A DNA stretch of 64,000 nt from Chthoniobacter flavus Ellin428. Lineage in GTDB: Bacteria; Verrucomicrobiota; Verrucomicrobiia; Chthoniobacterales; Chthoniobacteraceae. Within the stretch, counting starts at the first letter, position 1; each line of letters opens with the position of its first letter. Location of the stretch: assembly GCF_000173075.1 (NCBI RefSeq), contig NZ_ABVL01000004.1:248001-312000 (forward strand), written 5' to 3'. Below the pieces are notes generated by a model, which searched no databases, was not told the origin of the DNA, and saw only the letters and a list, made by a program, of their open reading frames with translations. The translations under genes were made by a program, and so were the position numbers. Positions 34,936 to 44,625 of this stretch are shown piece by piece.

Positions 34936-37856
34936 TTTTTGGCGGAGGAGAGGAATTCGAGCAGGTCCGCCATGTCCTGGGGAGTGAGGCCGGTTTCGAT
35001 GCCATCGGGCATGAGCGAACGGCTCGAACGCTCGATCTGCACTACCTCACCGCGCGGAATGTCGCGCGAGAGTCCGCCCGGGGTGTGCAGCGAGATCGTG
35101 CTATCCGTGTCCGCCGCGACGATGCCAGCGACGCGCTCGCCGCTCTTCGTCTCGACGATCGCCATGTTGAACCCGGCGGTGATTTCACGCGACGGCTCGA
35201 GGATATTGCCCATCAGCTTTTCGCGCCCGGCGGAAGCCGAGGCGTCGAGCTCGGGTCCGACGCTGTTGCCTTCGCCATGGAAACGATGACACACCGTGCA
35301 GCGCGCGGTGAAGGTCGCGTGTCCCTTGAGTGGGTCGCCCTTCATGTTCAGTGCCGGACGATACGCCGCCATGACTTGCGTGCGAGAAGCAGCCGGGCCG
35401 AAGATTTCCACCGTCCGATCGCGGATCGCTGCCACCCGGCTTTCGCGCAGGGCGGCCAGGTCTTCCGGCGTCAGCTCGGATTTCGCGACCACATTCGCCG
35501 CAACGGCGTCCAGCAATGACGGCACCTGCTGCGGGCGGGTGCGCCAGAGCCGGATCGCTGCGCCTCGCGCTTCCGTGGGAATGCCCGGCCACGCGGTGGT
35601 GAGCACTTTCCCAAGCGTGGGCGGATTCAAGTGGGTGAGCGCCTCGAGCGCCGGCGTGGCCAGCGAGATCGGCAGGTGTTGCGCCAGCGAAGCGCCGATG
35701 AGCTCGACCGACTCCTGGGAACCCGTCACGCCGAGAATCGTGAAGTCCGACGGGCTGATGTTCGCCTGGTGTTTGATGTGATCGGCGGCCGTGCTGATCA
35801 GCGGCTGCAGCCTCTTGCCGGTGTCCGCTTTGGCGAGCGACGAGCCGCCGTGCGCGAGTCCGTCGGCCAGCGGTCCGAGCCATTCGGCCGGATGCTCCGA
35901 GCTCAGAGCGTAAGTGATCACCGCATCGACGTCCGCCGGTTGTTTGCGGGTGCCGATCGTCGTGGCCAGTTCGCGGGTGAAGGAAGGATCGATCTTCGCT
36001 CCGCCCGGCCGCACACAGGCCTGGAAGAGTGCGCCCGCCTCGTTGTTTCCTGCGGCCAGCAAGGCTGTGCGCGCCCAGGTGTCCGTCGCGTCGCGCTGGG
36101 CGAGTTGGAGAATGAGCCCCGGCTTGTCCTGCACGTTCAGCGTGCCGAGCGCCCAAGCCAGTTCGTAACGCACGAAACCCGACTCGTCTTTCCCGAGCGC
36201 ATGCAGCGCCGCATCCACGCTTGCCGGTACCTTGCCGTCGGCGTAATGCGCGGTGGCAGTGTGAATGGCTTGTACTCGCACCTGGACATCCTTGTCCGCG
36301 AGCGTCTTGACCAGCACTTCATCGGAGAGATCGTTGTCACCGGCCAGCACGCGCAGCGCGGTGAGACGGCCAAGCGGAGAATCCGAATGCTCCGCGAGAT
36401 CGAGCAACGCAGGAGTGACGCTGTGATCCTGCCGCTGGTGAAGCAGGCGGGCGGCGGTGTCGCGATGCCAGCCATTCGGATGGGCCAGCAAAGCGACGAG
36501 ATCCTTGCTCGCCAGGTTGCCGAGCTTCGGCAGCGGACGCGGATTCGTGCCGTCCGGCACCAGCCGATAGAGACGCCCCTTGTCGTTGCCGGAATTCAGA
36601 TCGAGGTGCGACTTGAGCGGCTCGGGAAGCGACCACGGATGCTCGATGACTTCGCGATACATGTCGCAGAACCACAGGGCGCCGTCGGGCGCATTGGTGA
36701 AGAAGACCGGCCGGCTCCAGTTGTCGCGGCTCGCGGCAAATTCGCTCTTCTGTTCGTCCGCCGCGCGCTCGGCGGTGAGGAGCACTTCGCCGTGCATCTT
36801 CTTGCGATGAATGAGATTGCTGCCGCAATCGGCGATGAAAGCGTCGCCCAGGTTCGACGGCGGAAACAGATCGCCGCGATAGATCGTGATGCCCGCCGCG
36901 CCGGTGAAATAACCGCTCGCACGTCCGCCGCCTTCGACGACGCCGGGCGAGGCCCCGCTGACCCGCCAGGCGGTGCGAATGACCCGCCACGGTTCATCCG
37001 GGCTGGTGCGGAAGACCTCCGCCTGCGGTCCATCGACGCCGATGTCCACGGCGGCGGGCGGCAGTGAAATGCCGGGCCGCAGCGCATTGAGGCCGTAGAG
37101 CAACTGGATGATGTGCCGGCTGTTGTTGCAGATGAATTTGCGCCCGGCGTTGTCGAAGCTCATGCCCCATTGCCCGCCGCCAACTTCCGCGCGCAGATGC
37201 AGGTCGCGCGGATCAAAGGAAAAATCGCGGCCGCGCAATTCGAGCGGCGGGTCGCTCTTGTGGACAAAGCTCGTGATGCGGCTCGCGTTGCCGCCGAGCG
37301 CGCCGTGGATGCGCTGGTCGGGGCCCCACTGCATGTAGTTTGGCAACGCCTGGACGTTGAGCCGCTCCACGAGATTGCCAAAGCCCGTCGCGACGAGCGC
37401 GTGCACGTCCGCATGGCCGTCGCCCTTGGTGTCCTTGAAATAGAAGAGATCGGGCGAGGCGAGGACGAAGACGCCGCCATCCCAGCACGTCACTGACGTC
37501 GCCCATGGGAGATGATCGGCGAAAATCGTCGCCTTGTCGTAGTGGCCGTCGCCCTTCGTGCTCTCGAGGAGCTTGATGCGGCTGAGCTTCTCGTCGCGCC
37601 GCTCGGAGTAGTCGATCATCTCGACGACGTAGAGCTTGCCGTTTTCATCGAAGGCCATGGCCACGGGGCTGACGATCGTCGGCTCGGAAGCCATGAGTTC
37701 GACGTGAAAACCGGGGCGGACGGTGTAGGTCGATGGGCCTTTTTCCGGCGGGGTCGGGGGAATGCGAGGCAGGTCGCCGGGCTTGATTTCGAGGTCCGCG
37801 GCGAGCAGCACGCAGGGGGAGAGAAGGAGCGACAACCAGTAGGGGGAAGGACGCAT
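34932..37856 (-). CDS. PVC-type membrane-bound dehydrogenase with HEAT repeats and cytochrome c domain
   Basis: The 974-residue protein has a signal peptide (to about 20). A beta-propeller of the PVC sugar-dehydrogenase-like type spans about 30-420 (GFHVELMASEPTIVSPVAMAFDENG, WDGGVFVLASPDL), followed by a HEAT-repeat-like helical region at about 430-790. A C-terminal cytochrome c has CTVCH at 853-857, a PVC-type haem domain with axial Met likely in RSLMPDGIETGL. It is characteristic of Planctomycetes and Verrucomicrobia, thought to oxidise sugars or amides in the periplasm. It is translationally coupled to the downstream hydrolase. Confidence 0.92.
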   Translation of the reverse strand: MRPSPYWLSLLLSPCVLLAADLEIKPGDLPRIPPTPPEKGPSTYTVRPGFHVELMASEPTIVSPVAMAFDENGKLYVVEMIDYSERRDEKLSRIKLLESTKGDGHYDKATIFADHLPWATSVTCWDGGVFVLASPDLFYFKDTKGDGHADVHALVATGFGNLVERLNVQALPNYMQWGPDQRIHGALGGNASRITSFVHKSDPPLELRGRDFSFDPRDLHLRAEVGGGQWGMSFDNAGRKFICNNSRHIIQLLYGLNALRPGISLPPAAVDIGVDGPQAEVFRTSPDEPWRVIRTAWRVSGASPGVVEGGGRASGYFTGAAGITIYRGDLFPPSNLGDAFIADCGSNLIHRKKMHGEVLLTAERAADEQKSEFAASRDNWSRPVFFTNAPDGALWFCDMYREVIEHPWSLPEPLKSHLDLNSGNDKGRLYRLVPDGTNPRPLPKLGNLASKDLVALLAHPNGWHRDTAARLLHQRQDHSVTPALLDLAEHSDSPLGRLTALRVLAGDNDLSDEVLVKTLADKDVQVRVQAIHTATAHYADGKVPASVDAALHALGKDESGFVRYELAWALGTLNVQDKPGLILQLAQRDATDTWARTALLAAGNNEAGALFQACVRPGGAKIDPSFTRELATTIGTRKQPADVDAVITYALSSEHPAEWLGPLADGLAHGGSSLAKADTGKRLQPLISTAADHIKHQANISPSDFTILGVTGSQESVELIGASLAQHLPISLATPALEALTHLNPPTLGKVLTTAWPGIPTEARGAAIRLWRTRPQQVPSLLDAVAANVVAKSELTPEDLAALRESRVAAIRDRTVEIFGPAASRTQVMAAYRPALNMKGDPLKGHATFTARCTVCHRFHGEGNSVGPELDASASAGREKLMGNILEPSREITAGFNMAIVETKSGERVAGIVAADTDSTISLHTPGGLSRDIPRGEVVQIERSSRSLMPDGIETGLTPQDMADLLEFLSSAKK

Positions 37857-37982
37857 AAATGGTATTTTACTGCCAAATAAACCGCGAAGCGGAAAGATAC
37901 TTTGTTGTTATTTATTTAACCTTTTCGCCAATCGTCTAAAGTCGATTCGCCGCACCCCAAAACTCTGTCGCCCTCCAAAACC

Positions 37983-38888
37983 ATGCCTTCTTTCTCCCGC
38001 CGGAACTTCCTCTTCACTTCCGCTGCTGCGGCCGTCTGCACCTTGGTTCACGCGGAAAGTGCGCCTGCCGAACCGATTATCGATATTCACCAGCACACCG
38101 ACTATTCCGGTCGCACCGATGAGCAGATGATCGCCCATCAGCGGACCATGGGCATCACCCACACCGTGCTGCTGCCGGCCGGGCGATTCTATGGACTGGA
38201 AGCGGGCGCCAGCGGCAACGATCGCGTCCAGGAAGTCGCGCGCCAGCACCCCGGCGAGTATTTCTTTTTTGCCAATGAAGTGCCGTACTTGAGCGATGCC
38301 CGGGACATCATCGTGGCGGCGTTGAAGGCCGGTGCGCACGGCATCGGCGAGCAGAAGTTCATGGTCGACGCGGATTCGCGTGCCGTGGCGATCGTCGCGG
38401 AGATCGCCCAGGAATTCAGCGTGCCGGTGCTGGTGCATTTTCAATACGGGCGTTACAACACGAGCTTCGAGCGCTTCCACACCATCCTGGAGAAATATCC
38501 GAAGGTGAATTTCATCGGTCATGCGCAGACCTGGTGGGCGAACATCGATGCGAAGGCGGATCAAACGGTGCTCTATCCGAAGGGCCCGGTTACGCCTGGC
38601 GGCATCACCGACCGTTTGCTGACCGACTATCCCAATATGTATGGCGACATGAGCGCCGGCTCCGGCCTGAACGCGATTCTGCGCGACGAAGATCACGCCC
38701 GCGGATTCTTTGCGCGGCACCAGGACAAGCTCATGTATGGCAGCGATTGTAGCGACTCGGTCGGGACCGGTGCGAAATGCAGCGGCTCGCAAATGCTCGC
38801 CACGATCCGCCGTCTCGCGCCGGACAAAGCCGCCGAGCGGAAGATCCTTTTTGAAAACGCGAAGCGTGTGCTGAAGTTGCCGGTGTGA
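37983..38888 (+). CDS. Tat-exported amidohydrolase family protein
   Basis: 301 residues. The Tat signal SRRNFLFTSAAAAVC is followed by a metal-dependent TIM-barrel amidohydrolase (amidohydro_2 type) with first-strand motif IIDIHQHTDYSG (His36 and His38), the mid-barrel VLVHFQYGR and NFIGHAQTWW (metal or catalytic His), and MYGSDCSDS near the end (catalytic Asp). All expected ligand positions are present. Substrate is unknown. It is 4 bases from the next gene and divergent from the cytochrome gene. Confidence 0.85.
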   Translation: MPSFSRRNFLFTSAAAAVCTLVHAESAPAEPIIDIHQHTDYSGRTDEQMIAHQRTMGITHTVLLPAGRFYGLEAGASGNDRVQEVARQHPGEYFFFANEVPYLSDARDIIVAALKAGAHGIGEQKFMVDADSRAVAIVAEIAQEFSVPVLVHFQYGRYNTSFERFHTILEKYPKVNFIGHAQTWWANIDAKADQTVLYPKGPVTPGGITDRLLTDYPNMYGDMSAGSGLNAILRDEDHARGFFARHQDKLMYGSDCSDSVGTGAKCSGSQMLATIRRLAPDKAAERKILFENAKRVLKLPV

Positions 38889-38892
38889 TTGA

Positions 38893-39816
38893 ATGCCTCG
38901 CATGCAACTCGGCTTTGTCACCGCCATCCTGCCGGAACTTTCGCTCGAGGAAGTCCTGCGCTTCGCCCGCGACGAAGGCTTCGGCTGCATCGAGGTGATG
39001 TGCTGGCCATTCGGCAAGGCCGAGCGGCGCTTTGCCGGAGTGACGCATCTCGATGTGACGGGCTTCACCAAGGCTCAGGCGGAAGACACGCTCTCGCTCG
39101 CGCAAAAGTATGGCGTGGCGATCTCCGCGCTGGGCTATTATCCGAATCCTCTCGATCCCGACGCCGCGCATTCCAAGCGGGTCGTCGCGCATTTGCGCCA
39201 GGTCATTCTCGCCGCGGAAAAACTTGGGCTGAATGTGAATACTTTCGTTGGTCGGGACTGGACGAAATCGGTCGATGACAACTGGCCGCGTTTTCTCAAG
39301 GTCTGGCGGCCGATCATCGCGTTCGCCGAAGATCATGGAGTGAAGATCGGCATCGAAAATTGCCCGATGCTCTTCACGCGCCACGAATGGCCTGGCGGGA
39401 CCAATCTCGCCACCACGCCGGTCATCTGGCGGCGGATGTTTTCCGACATCCCCTCGAAGAATTTCGGGCTCAACTACGATCCGTCGCATTTCATTTTGCA
39501 ACGCATGGATCCGGTGTCGCCGCTGCGGGAGTTTCGCGACAAGCTATTCCATCTCCACGCCAAGGACATGCGCATCCTGCACGATCGCCTGAACGAAGTC
39601 GGCATCTTCGCGCATCCGAAGGAATGGCATCAGCAACGGATTCCCGGCTTCGGCGATGTCGATTGGCCGCACTTCCTCGGTGCGGTCATGGAAGTGGGTT
39701 ACGACGGACCGGTGTGCATTGAGGTGGAGGACGATACCTTTGGCCAGACCCTCGCCGGTCGCCAGCGTGCGGTGAAAGTCGCGCGCAACGTGCTCGCGCC
39801 ATTTTTCCCGCGCTGA
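38893..39816 (+). CDS. Sugar phosphate isomerase/epimerase (xylose-isomerase-like TIM barrel)
   Basis: 307 residues from ATG 38893. The AP_endonuc_2 fold shows [42 protein letters not shown] and a C-terminal CIEVEDD, giving the usual Glu/Asp/His/Glu metal ligands. Such enzymes interconvert keto-sugars or inositol derivatives. It is cytoplasmic, while its operon partner is exported, so the two may act on the same compound before and after uptake (inference). Confidence 0.87.
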   Translation: MPRMQLGFVTAILPELSLEEVLRFARDEGFGCIEVMCWPFGKAERRFAGVTHLDVTGFTKAQAEDTLSLAQKYGVAISALGYYPNPLDPDAAHSKRVVAHLRQVILAAEKLGLNVNTFVGRDWTKSVDDNWPRFLKVWRPIIAFAEDHGVKIGIENCPMLFTRHEWPGGTNLATTPVIWRRMFSDIPSKNFGLNYDPSHFILQRMDPVSPLREFRDKLFHLHAKDMRILHDRLNEVGIFAHPKEWHQQRIPGFGDVDWPHFLGAVMEVGYDGPVCIEVEDDTFGQTLAGRQRAVKVARNVLAPFFPR

Positions 39817-39982
39817 ACGCGCGTCCGACTCCGCTTGCGTTTTGGAGTGCGTGCGCTGCTGCGCCGCTTTCCGAAGCGATTCGCGTTGTCGCCGTCCACC
39901 CCGCGTTGCCATACACCCAACGTTGTAGACAGGGCGCCCCATCGCCGTACATCCTCCCAACCCCGCGGAGCGGACACAAAAA

Positions 39983-40027
39983 GCGGCCGCGCGGCCGCCT
40001 CGCAACTCTCAACCCTCAACTCTCAAC
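39983..40027. repeat. Tandem palindromic GCGGCCGC pair and 7-nt tandem repeat
   Basis: 39983-39998 is two adjacent GCGGCCGC octamers, forming a 16-base palindrome. 40003-40027 is a run of AACTCTC/AACCCTC units directly before the deoC leader. These are short low-complexity motifs in the 220-base spacer between isomerase and deoC, with no gene. Confidence 0.5.
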
Positions 40028-40037
40028 TTTTGGCCCC

Positions 40038-40814
40038 ATGAAATACAGCTACGTCGAACTCGCCGGCATGATCGATCATGCCTTGTTGCATCCCACGATG
40101 ACCGATGCCGAGATGCGTGCGGGTTGCGAACTGGCCCGCAGTTACCGCGTAGCCAGCGTTTGCATCAAACCCTATGCGGTGAGTTTGGCCGTCGAAGCCT
40201 TGCGCGGCAGTGGCGTCGCCGTTGGCACGGTGATTGGTTTTCCGCATGGCAGTAACACCACCCACATCAAACGCGCCGAGACCGCACAAGCTTGTCGCGA
40301 GGGAGCTGCCGAAATCGACGTTGTCATCAACATCGGCAAGGCGCTTAGTGGTGACTGGAGTTATGTCGAGAATGAGTTGCGCGAAATTACGGACGAAACG
40401 CGTAGCCACCGTGCCCTGCTCAAGGTGATTTTTGAAACGGACTTTTTGTCGGACGATGCCGCCAAGATTCGGCTTTGCGAAATCTGCGATCGAGTCGGTG
40501 CGGATTTTGTGAAGACCTCGACCGGCTTCGGTTTTGTGCGCCAAGCCAGCGGCCAATTCAATACCGTCGGGGCGACGGCGCACGATCTCACGCTGATGCG
40601 GGCCAGCACATCCCCGAAGATGCAAATCAAAGCATCCGGCGGCGTGCGCAATCTCGAAGGATTGATCGCTGTCCGCGATCTCGGCGCCACCCGCTGCGGG
40701 ACGAGCGCGACAGCCCAGATTTTGGACGAATATCGCCGCCAGGATGCGGCGGAAAACGGTGAGAATTTTGCCCCTATTTCCCATTCCGACACGCCCGCTA
40801 AGAGTAACTATTAA
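40038..40814 (+). CDS. deoC: Deoxyribose-phosphate aldolase
   Basis: ATG 40038 gives 258 residues (the longer frame to 39906 is not supported). Class I aldolase motifs are MIDHALLHPTMTD, VIGFPHG, GAAEIDVVIN (Asp94), the Schiff-base Lys159 in DFVKTSTGF and the second Lys198 in QIKASGGVRN. The enzyme cleaves 2-deoxyribose 5-phosphate to glyceraldehyde 3-phosphate and acetaldehyde. About 25 residues of polar tail follow the barrel. There is no deo regulator nearby. Confidence 0.95.
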   Translation: MKYSYVELAGMIDHALLHPTMTDAEMRAGCELARSYRVASVCIKPYAVSLAVEALRGSGVAVGTVIGFPHGSNTTHIKRAETAQACREGAAEIDVVINIGKALSGDWSYVENELREITDETRSHRALLKVIFETDFLSDDAAKIRLCEICDRVGADFVKTSTGFGFVRQASGQFNTVGATAHDLTLMRASTSPKMQIKASGGVRNLEGLIAVRDLGATRCGTSATAQILDEYRRQDAAENGENFAPISHSDTPAKSNY

Positions 40815-40840
40815 GTAACCTTACGCACGCGCGATCGTCA

Positions 40841-43800
40841 GTGCCGGCGGCACAACAATCGCTGCTAACTGTCGACGTGAAAGATCCAGCAAAACTGGTA
40901 ACACAGGAGGGTGTCTCGTCCGCTTCGACGACGCGGCCGACGATGCGGATTTTGACGCTGGGGTGCATTGTTTTGCTGGGAATGAGTTGCGCCCTGGTCG
41001 CTTTCTTCCTGACCCGGAACAGCGAGCGTGAGCGTGCCGAGCAGGAATTTGCGTGGCGCACCCGCCGGCATCTCGAAGCACTGCGCGTCAATCTCGAGCG
41101 TTCCGAGGAATGTCTCTATACTTTGCGCGACCTCTTTCAGTCGACGGGTGGAGTGAGCTACTCGGAATTCCAGCGCACCGCGCAGGATTTGCGCCGGCGT
41201 CATCAAGGCGTGCAGCAGTTGCAATGGGTGCCGCGAATCAAGGCCGAGGATCGGGCAACGTTCGAAGCCTTTGCGCGCTCCACGGTGTCACCGACCTTCG
41301 AGATCATCGAGGGAGATGAAGAGCATCATGTGAACGTGCGCGCCGCACCACGAGCGGAGTATGCCCCGGTCATGTATGTCGACCCCAAGAGCGGCAACGA
41401 AGCCTCCTTCGGCATTGACAGTTATCGAGGCACCCACCAGCAGACCATCTTCCACGCCCGCGATACCGGCACGATTGCGGCAACACGCCGCATCTTGTTG
41501 CGTGGAAAGACCACCGAATACGGGTGGGCGTGTTTTCTGCCGCTCTATGCCAAAGGGCCGGGACCAACCACGACGGAGGCTCGGCGGGAGCGATTGCTGG
41601 GTTATATCGTCGGCACCTTTCGGCTGACCGATTGGATCGCCAGTAGCTTTCCCGAGACGAAGAGTTCGGCCGTCGAAGCCATGATCGTCGACGAAACGCC
41701 GGGCACGCCGGAGCGTTTTCTGGTGTCTTTCTCCGGAGGTGTGGCGCGCACTCCGCCGCCGAACGGTGAGGCGGCTTTCGCCACTGGATTGAGGAGCGCG
41801 GCCAAACTGAGCGTGGGCGGGCGGGATTGGACCGTGCTGTTTCGAGCATCGCCGGCGTGGCTTTCGGCGCAAGCCACTCCGTACTCGTATGCCGCTCCCT
41901 TCGTGGTGCTGCTCATCACCGCGCTGGTCGCTTTTCTCGTGCACCACATCCAGCGTCGGGCGGAGGTCGTCGGCCGTCTCGTGGAAGAGCGGACCGCGGC
42001 GTTGCATGCGGTCGAGGAGACTTTGCGCGGAGACATTCGCCGGCGCGAGCTCGTCGAAAGCGCACTGCGCAAAAGCGAGGATCGCTATCGCGCTTTCGTT
42101 GGACAAAGCACCGAAGGCATCTGGTGCTTCGAGCATGAAACGCCGATCTCCACCCATTTGCCGGCGGAGGAACAGATCGATCTCATGTATCGCAACGCCC
42201 GCCTCACGGAATGCAACGACGTCATGGCGCGGATCTATGGGCATGAACGCTCCGACCAGATCATCGGCGCGCCGTTGGATTCGTTCGCGCCGCGCGAAGA
42301 TCCGCAGAACATCGCCTTTCTGCGGGCCTTCATCGAGAACCGCTATCGAGTGGTCGAGTGGGAAATGCGCGAGGTCGACAAGGACGGAACCCCGCGATTC
42401 TTCCTCAGCAACCAGACGGGGATTATCGAGGACGGTTTGTTGAAGCGAGTGTGGGGCACGCGGCGCGAGATCACCGAACGGAAGCGGGAGGCGGAGTTGC
42501 AGGCCCAGCAGGCGACGCGATTGCGTCTCGCGGTGTCGGCGGCCAGCCTGGGGACTTGGGATTGGGATCTCGCCACCCAGCGCGTCCTCTGGTCCCCGGA
42601 AACCGAGCGGATGTTCGGTCTCGCCCCGGGCACCTTTGACGGCACGCTGCAGACTTACATGAGCTTCCTCTTTCCCGAGGATCGCGAACGCATTGGCATT
42701 ATCATCCGCCACGCGCTCGAGACTCCCGGCGAAACGGGGACGGATTACGATCTCCACATTCAGCGCCCCGATGGCACGACGCGGTGGTTGGTGGCCCGCG
42801 GCGCGGTGCTCCGCGACGTGACCGGCAAGCCGGTGCGCATGCTCGGGACGGTCATGGACGTCACGCACCAGCGTCTCGCCGAGGAAGAGCGCGTCCGCAT
42901 GGAGCGCAAATTGCAGGAAGGTCAAAAGCTCGAGAGCCTTGGCGTGCTCGCCGGCGGCATCGCACACGATTTCAACAATCTGCTGACCGGCATTCTCGGC
43001 AACGCCAGCTTTGCGCGCATGGATATCCCGGCGAATTCGCCGGCGCAGCCGTCGCTCGAGCAGGTGGAGATCGCGGCGCAACGGGCGGCGGAACTTTGCA
43101 AACAGATGCTCGCCTATTCGGGCAAGGGCCGGTTCGTCGTTCAGCGACTTGATCTCAGTTCCCTGGTGCGCGAGACGTCGGATCTCCTGCAGGTTTCGAT
43201 CAGCAAAAACTGTGTGATGAAATTCGCGCTCGCCGAGGACCTGCCGGCAATCAACGCCGACGCCACGCAGATTCGACAGATCATCATGAATCTCGTCATC
43301 AACGCCTCCGAGGCGATCGGGGACCGAAGTGGGTCGATCAGCGTGACCACGGGTGTGATGGATGCTGACCGGGCGTATCTCAGCGAAGCGCATCTCTCGC
43401 CGAATATTCCCGAGGGAGAATACGCCTTCCTGGAAGTGAGCGACAATGGCACCGGCATGACTCCCGAGACCCGGGCGAAGATTTTCGATCCATTTTTCAC
43501 CACCAAATTCACCGGTCGCGGTCTTGGCCTCGCCGCGGTCCTGGGCATCGTTCGCGGCCACAGCGGCGCGCTGAAAGTGAATTCGGAAGTGGGGCGGGGG
43601 ACTATTTTCAAACTGTTGCTGCCCTGCGCGGATGGCCCATCCGAAAACACTTCCGCGCTGCCGTCACCGCTCATTACCTGGCGTGGCTCAGGCACGATGC
43701 TCGTGGTGGATGATGAAGACACCGTGCGCGCGACGATGACGCGCATGCTCGAGCGCGTCGGTTTCGACGTGCTCCAGGCGGCCAACGGCCACCAGGCTCT

Positions 43801-44086
43801 GGAGATCTTCCATCGCGAGGAAGAGAAGATCGTCGGTGTGCTGTTGGACCTCACCATGCCGTTGCTCGATGGCAATGCCACCTTCACCGAGCTGCGGCGA
43901 TGCGATCCCGATGTGCGGGTGCTCCTCATGAGCGGCTTCAACGAACAGGACGCCGTCCATCGTTTCGCCGGCAAAGGCCTCGCGGGTTTCATCCAGAAGC
44001 CGTTCAAGCCCGAGACGCTCTACAGCAAGCTGCAGTCGATTTTCGAGAACGAGCCCAGTCGCGAAAAGGCCGAGCCCCTGGCGTGA
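40841..44086 (+). CDS. CHASE-domain hybrid sensor histidine kinase with PAS and receiver
   Basis: GTG 40841 gives 1081 residues; ATG 40943 would also keep the first transmembrane helix. A periplasmic CHASE-like domain (HLEALRVNLERSEECLYTLRD) lies between helices at about 45-62 and 345-365. Then come PAS at about 410-540, a second PAS at about 555-680 (SLGTWDWDLATQRVLWSPETERMFG) and HisKA/HATPase with phospho-His709 in GGIAHDFNNLLTG. A receiver has acidic pocket VVDDEDT and phospho-Asp1003 in LLDLTMP. CHASE domains sense small extracellular ligands. It stands alone, without an adjacent regulator. Confidence 0.9.
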   Translation: MPAAQQSLLTVDVKDPAKLVTQEGVSSASTTRPTMRILTLGCIVLLGMSCALVAFFLTRNSERERAEQEFAWRTRRHLEALRVNLERSEECLYTLRDLFQSTGGVSYSEFQRTAQDLRRRHQGVQQLQWVPRIKAEDRATFEAFARSTVSPTFEIIEGDEEHHVNVRAAPRAEYAPVMYVDPKSGNEASFGIDSYRGTHQQTIFHARDTGTIAATRRILLRGKTTEYGWACFLPLYAKGPGPTTTEARRERLLGYIVGTFRLTDWIASSFPETKSSAVEAMIVDETPGTPERFLVSFSGGVARTPPPNGEAAFATGLRSAAKLSVGGRDWTVLFRASPAWLSAQATPYSYAAPFVVLLITALVAFLVHHIQRRAEVVGRLVEERTAALHAVEETLRGDIRRRELVESALRKSEDRYRAFVGQSTEGIWCFEHETPISTHLPAEEQIDLMYRNARLTECNDVMARIYGHERSDQIIGAPLDSFAPREDPQNIAFLRAFIENRYRVVEWEMREVDKDGTPRFFLSNQTGIIEDGLLKRVWGTRREITERKREAELQAQQATRLRLAVSAASLGTWDWDLATQRVLWSPETERMFGLAPGTFDGTLQTYMSFLFPEDRERIGIIIRHALETPGETGTDYDLHIQRPDGTTRWLVARGAVLRDVTGKPVRMLGTVMDVTHQRLAEEERVRMERKLQEGQKLESLGVLAGGIAHDFNNLLTGILGNASFARMDIPANSPAQPSLEQVEIAAQRAAELCKQMLAYSGKGRFVVQRLDLSSLVRETSDLLQVSISKNCVMKFALAEDLPAINADATQIRQIIMNLVINASEAIGDRSGSISVTTGVMDADRAYLSEAHLSPNIPEGEYAFLEVSDNGTGMTPETRAKIFDPFFTTKFTGRGLGLAAVLGIVRGHSGALKVNSEVGRGTIFKLLLPCADGPSENTSALPSPLITWRGSGTMLVVDDEDTVRATMTRMLERVGFDVLQAANGHQALEIFHREEEKIVGVLLDLTMPLLDGNATFTELRRCDPDVRVLLMSGFNEQDAVHRFAGKGLAGFIQKPFKPETLYSKLQSIFENEPSREKAEPLA

Positions 44087-44124
44087 GGTTGGAGGCCTTC
44101 GGTCTTAATCCCCCGATCCACTTT

Positions 44125-44163
44125 CTGGATAAAGGTCAGGTTGGAGACCTGATCTTTATCCAG
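44125..44163 (+). terminator. Hairpin downstream of CHASE kinase
   Basis: Arms CTGGATAAAGGTCAGG (44125-44140) and CCTGATCTTTATCCAG (44148-44163) pair over 16 positions with one weak pair around a 7-base loop. No T-run follows, so it may be a transcript-stabilising or repetitive hairpin rather than a classical terminator. Confidence 0.45.
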
Positions 44164-44214
44164 AAGTTGCGATATCCGACCGCGACTGCCTTGCCAGGCC
44201 GCTCTCTCCCCGCG

Positions 44215-44408
44215 GTCATTCTGAGCGGAGTGCCCCGAGGGCCGGGTGGCGGGGCACGCAGTCGAAGAACCCGGTCGAATAACCAGCGAGACGCCTCTGG
44301 AGCTGTGTGGTAAACGCAACCGAATAATCGACGAGTATCGCACGTCAGCGGCGGGGTCCTTCGACTGCGCACTCCCCGCTGGCCCACGAGCGCTTCGCTC
44401 AGGATGAC
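44215..44408. repeat. MITE-like inverted-repeat element (~194 bp)
   Basis: The outer ends GTCATTCTGAGCG (44215-44227) and CGCTCAGGATGAC (44396-44408) are inverted with one difference. An inner pair, CGCAGTCGAAGAACCC (44257-44272) and GGGTCCTTCGACTGCG (44354-44369), is also inverted with one difference. The wording closely resembles the dispersed GTCATTCTGAGC-type intergenic repeats seen in many soil bacteria. No frame inside looks coding. Confidence 0.65.
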
Positions 44409-44625
44409 ACCGGGAAAGGACGCTATCCCTTCCCAAAAACAGAATCGCGCAAGATGTGTATAAAGATCAGCCCAAAGAGCGCCGCTACAGCAGTGAGGCG
44501 CTGCGCGAGCGGACCCATCGCGCTCGGAGATCGCGATCCACCATCCGTCCGACCGGGAGCGATCGCCATGGGTCGAGAGCCTTGAACGAACGGGCGGCGG
44601 TATCTAGTCTGCCGCCACCCCCAGG

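Larger units (their letters stand above)
44087..44625. other. 539-base gene-free spacer with two inverted-repeat structures
   Basis: No supportable gene. A hairpin at 44125-44163 and a MITE-like element at 44215-44408 (both listed separately) account for much of the stretch. The remaining ~200 bases before ATG 44626 show nothing certain. Confidence 0.6.

Noticed and set aside
40003..40027. AACTCTC/AACCCTC run considered as CRISPR-like or as a regulatory array
   Set aside because: Units are 7 bases without spacers and total only ~25 bases. No cas genes. No CRISPR array was seen anywhere in the window.
41288..43561. 757-codon minus-strand frame opposite the CHASE hybrid kinase
   Set aside because: The plus strand has full CHASE, PAS, kinase and receiver motifs. 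The minus frame shows none.
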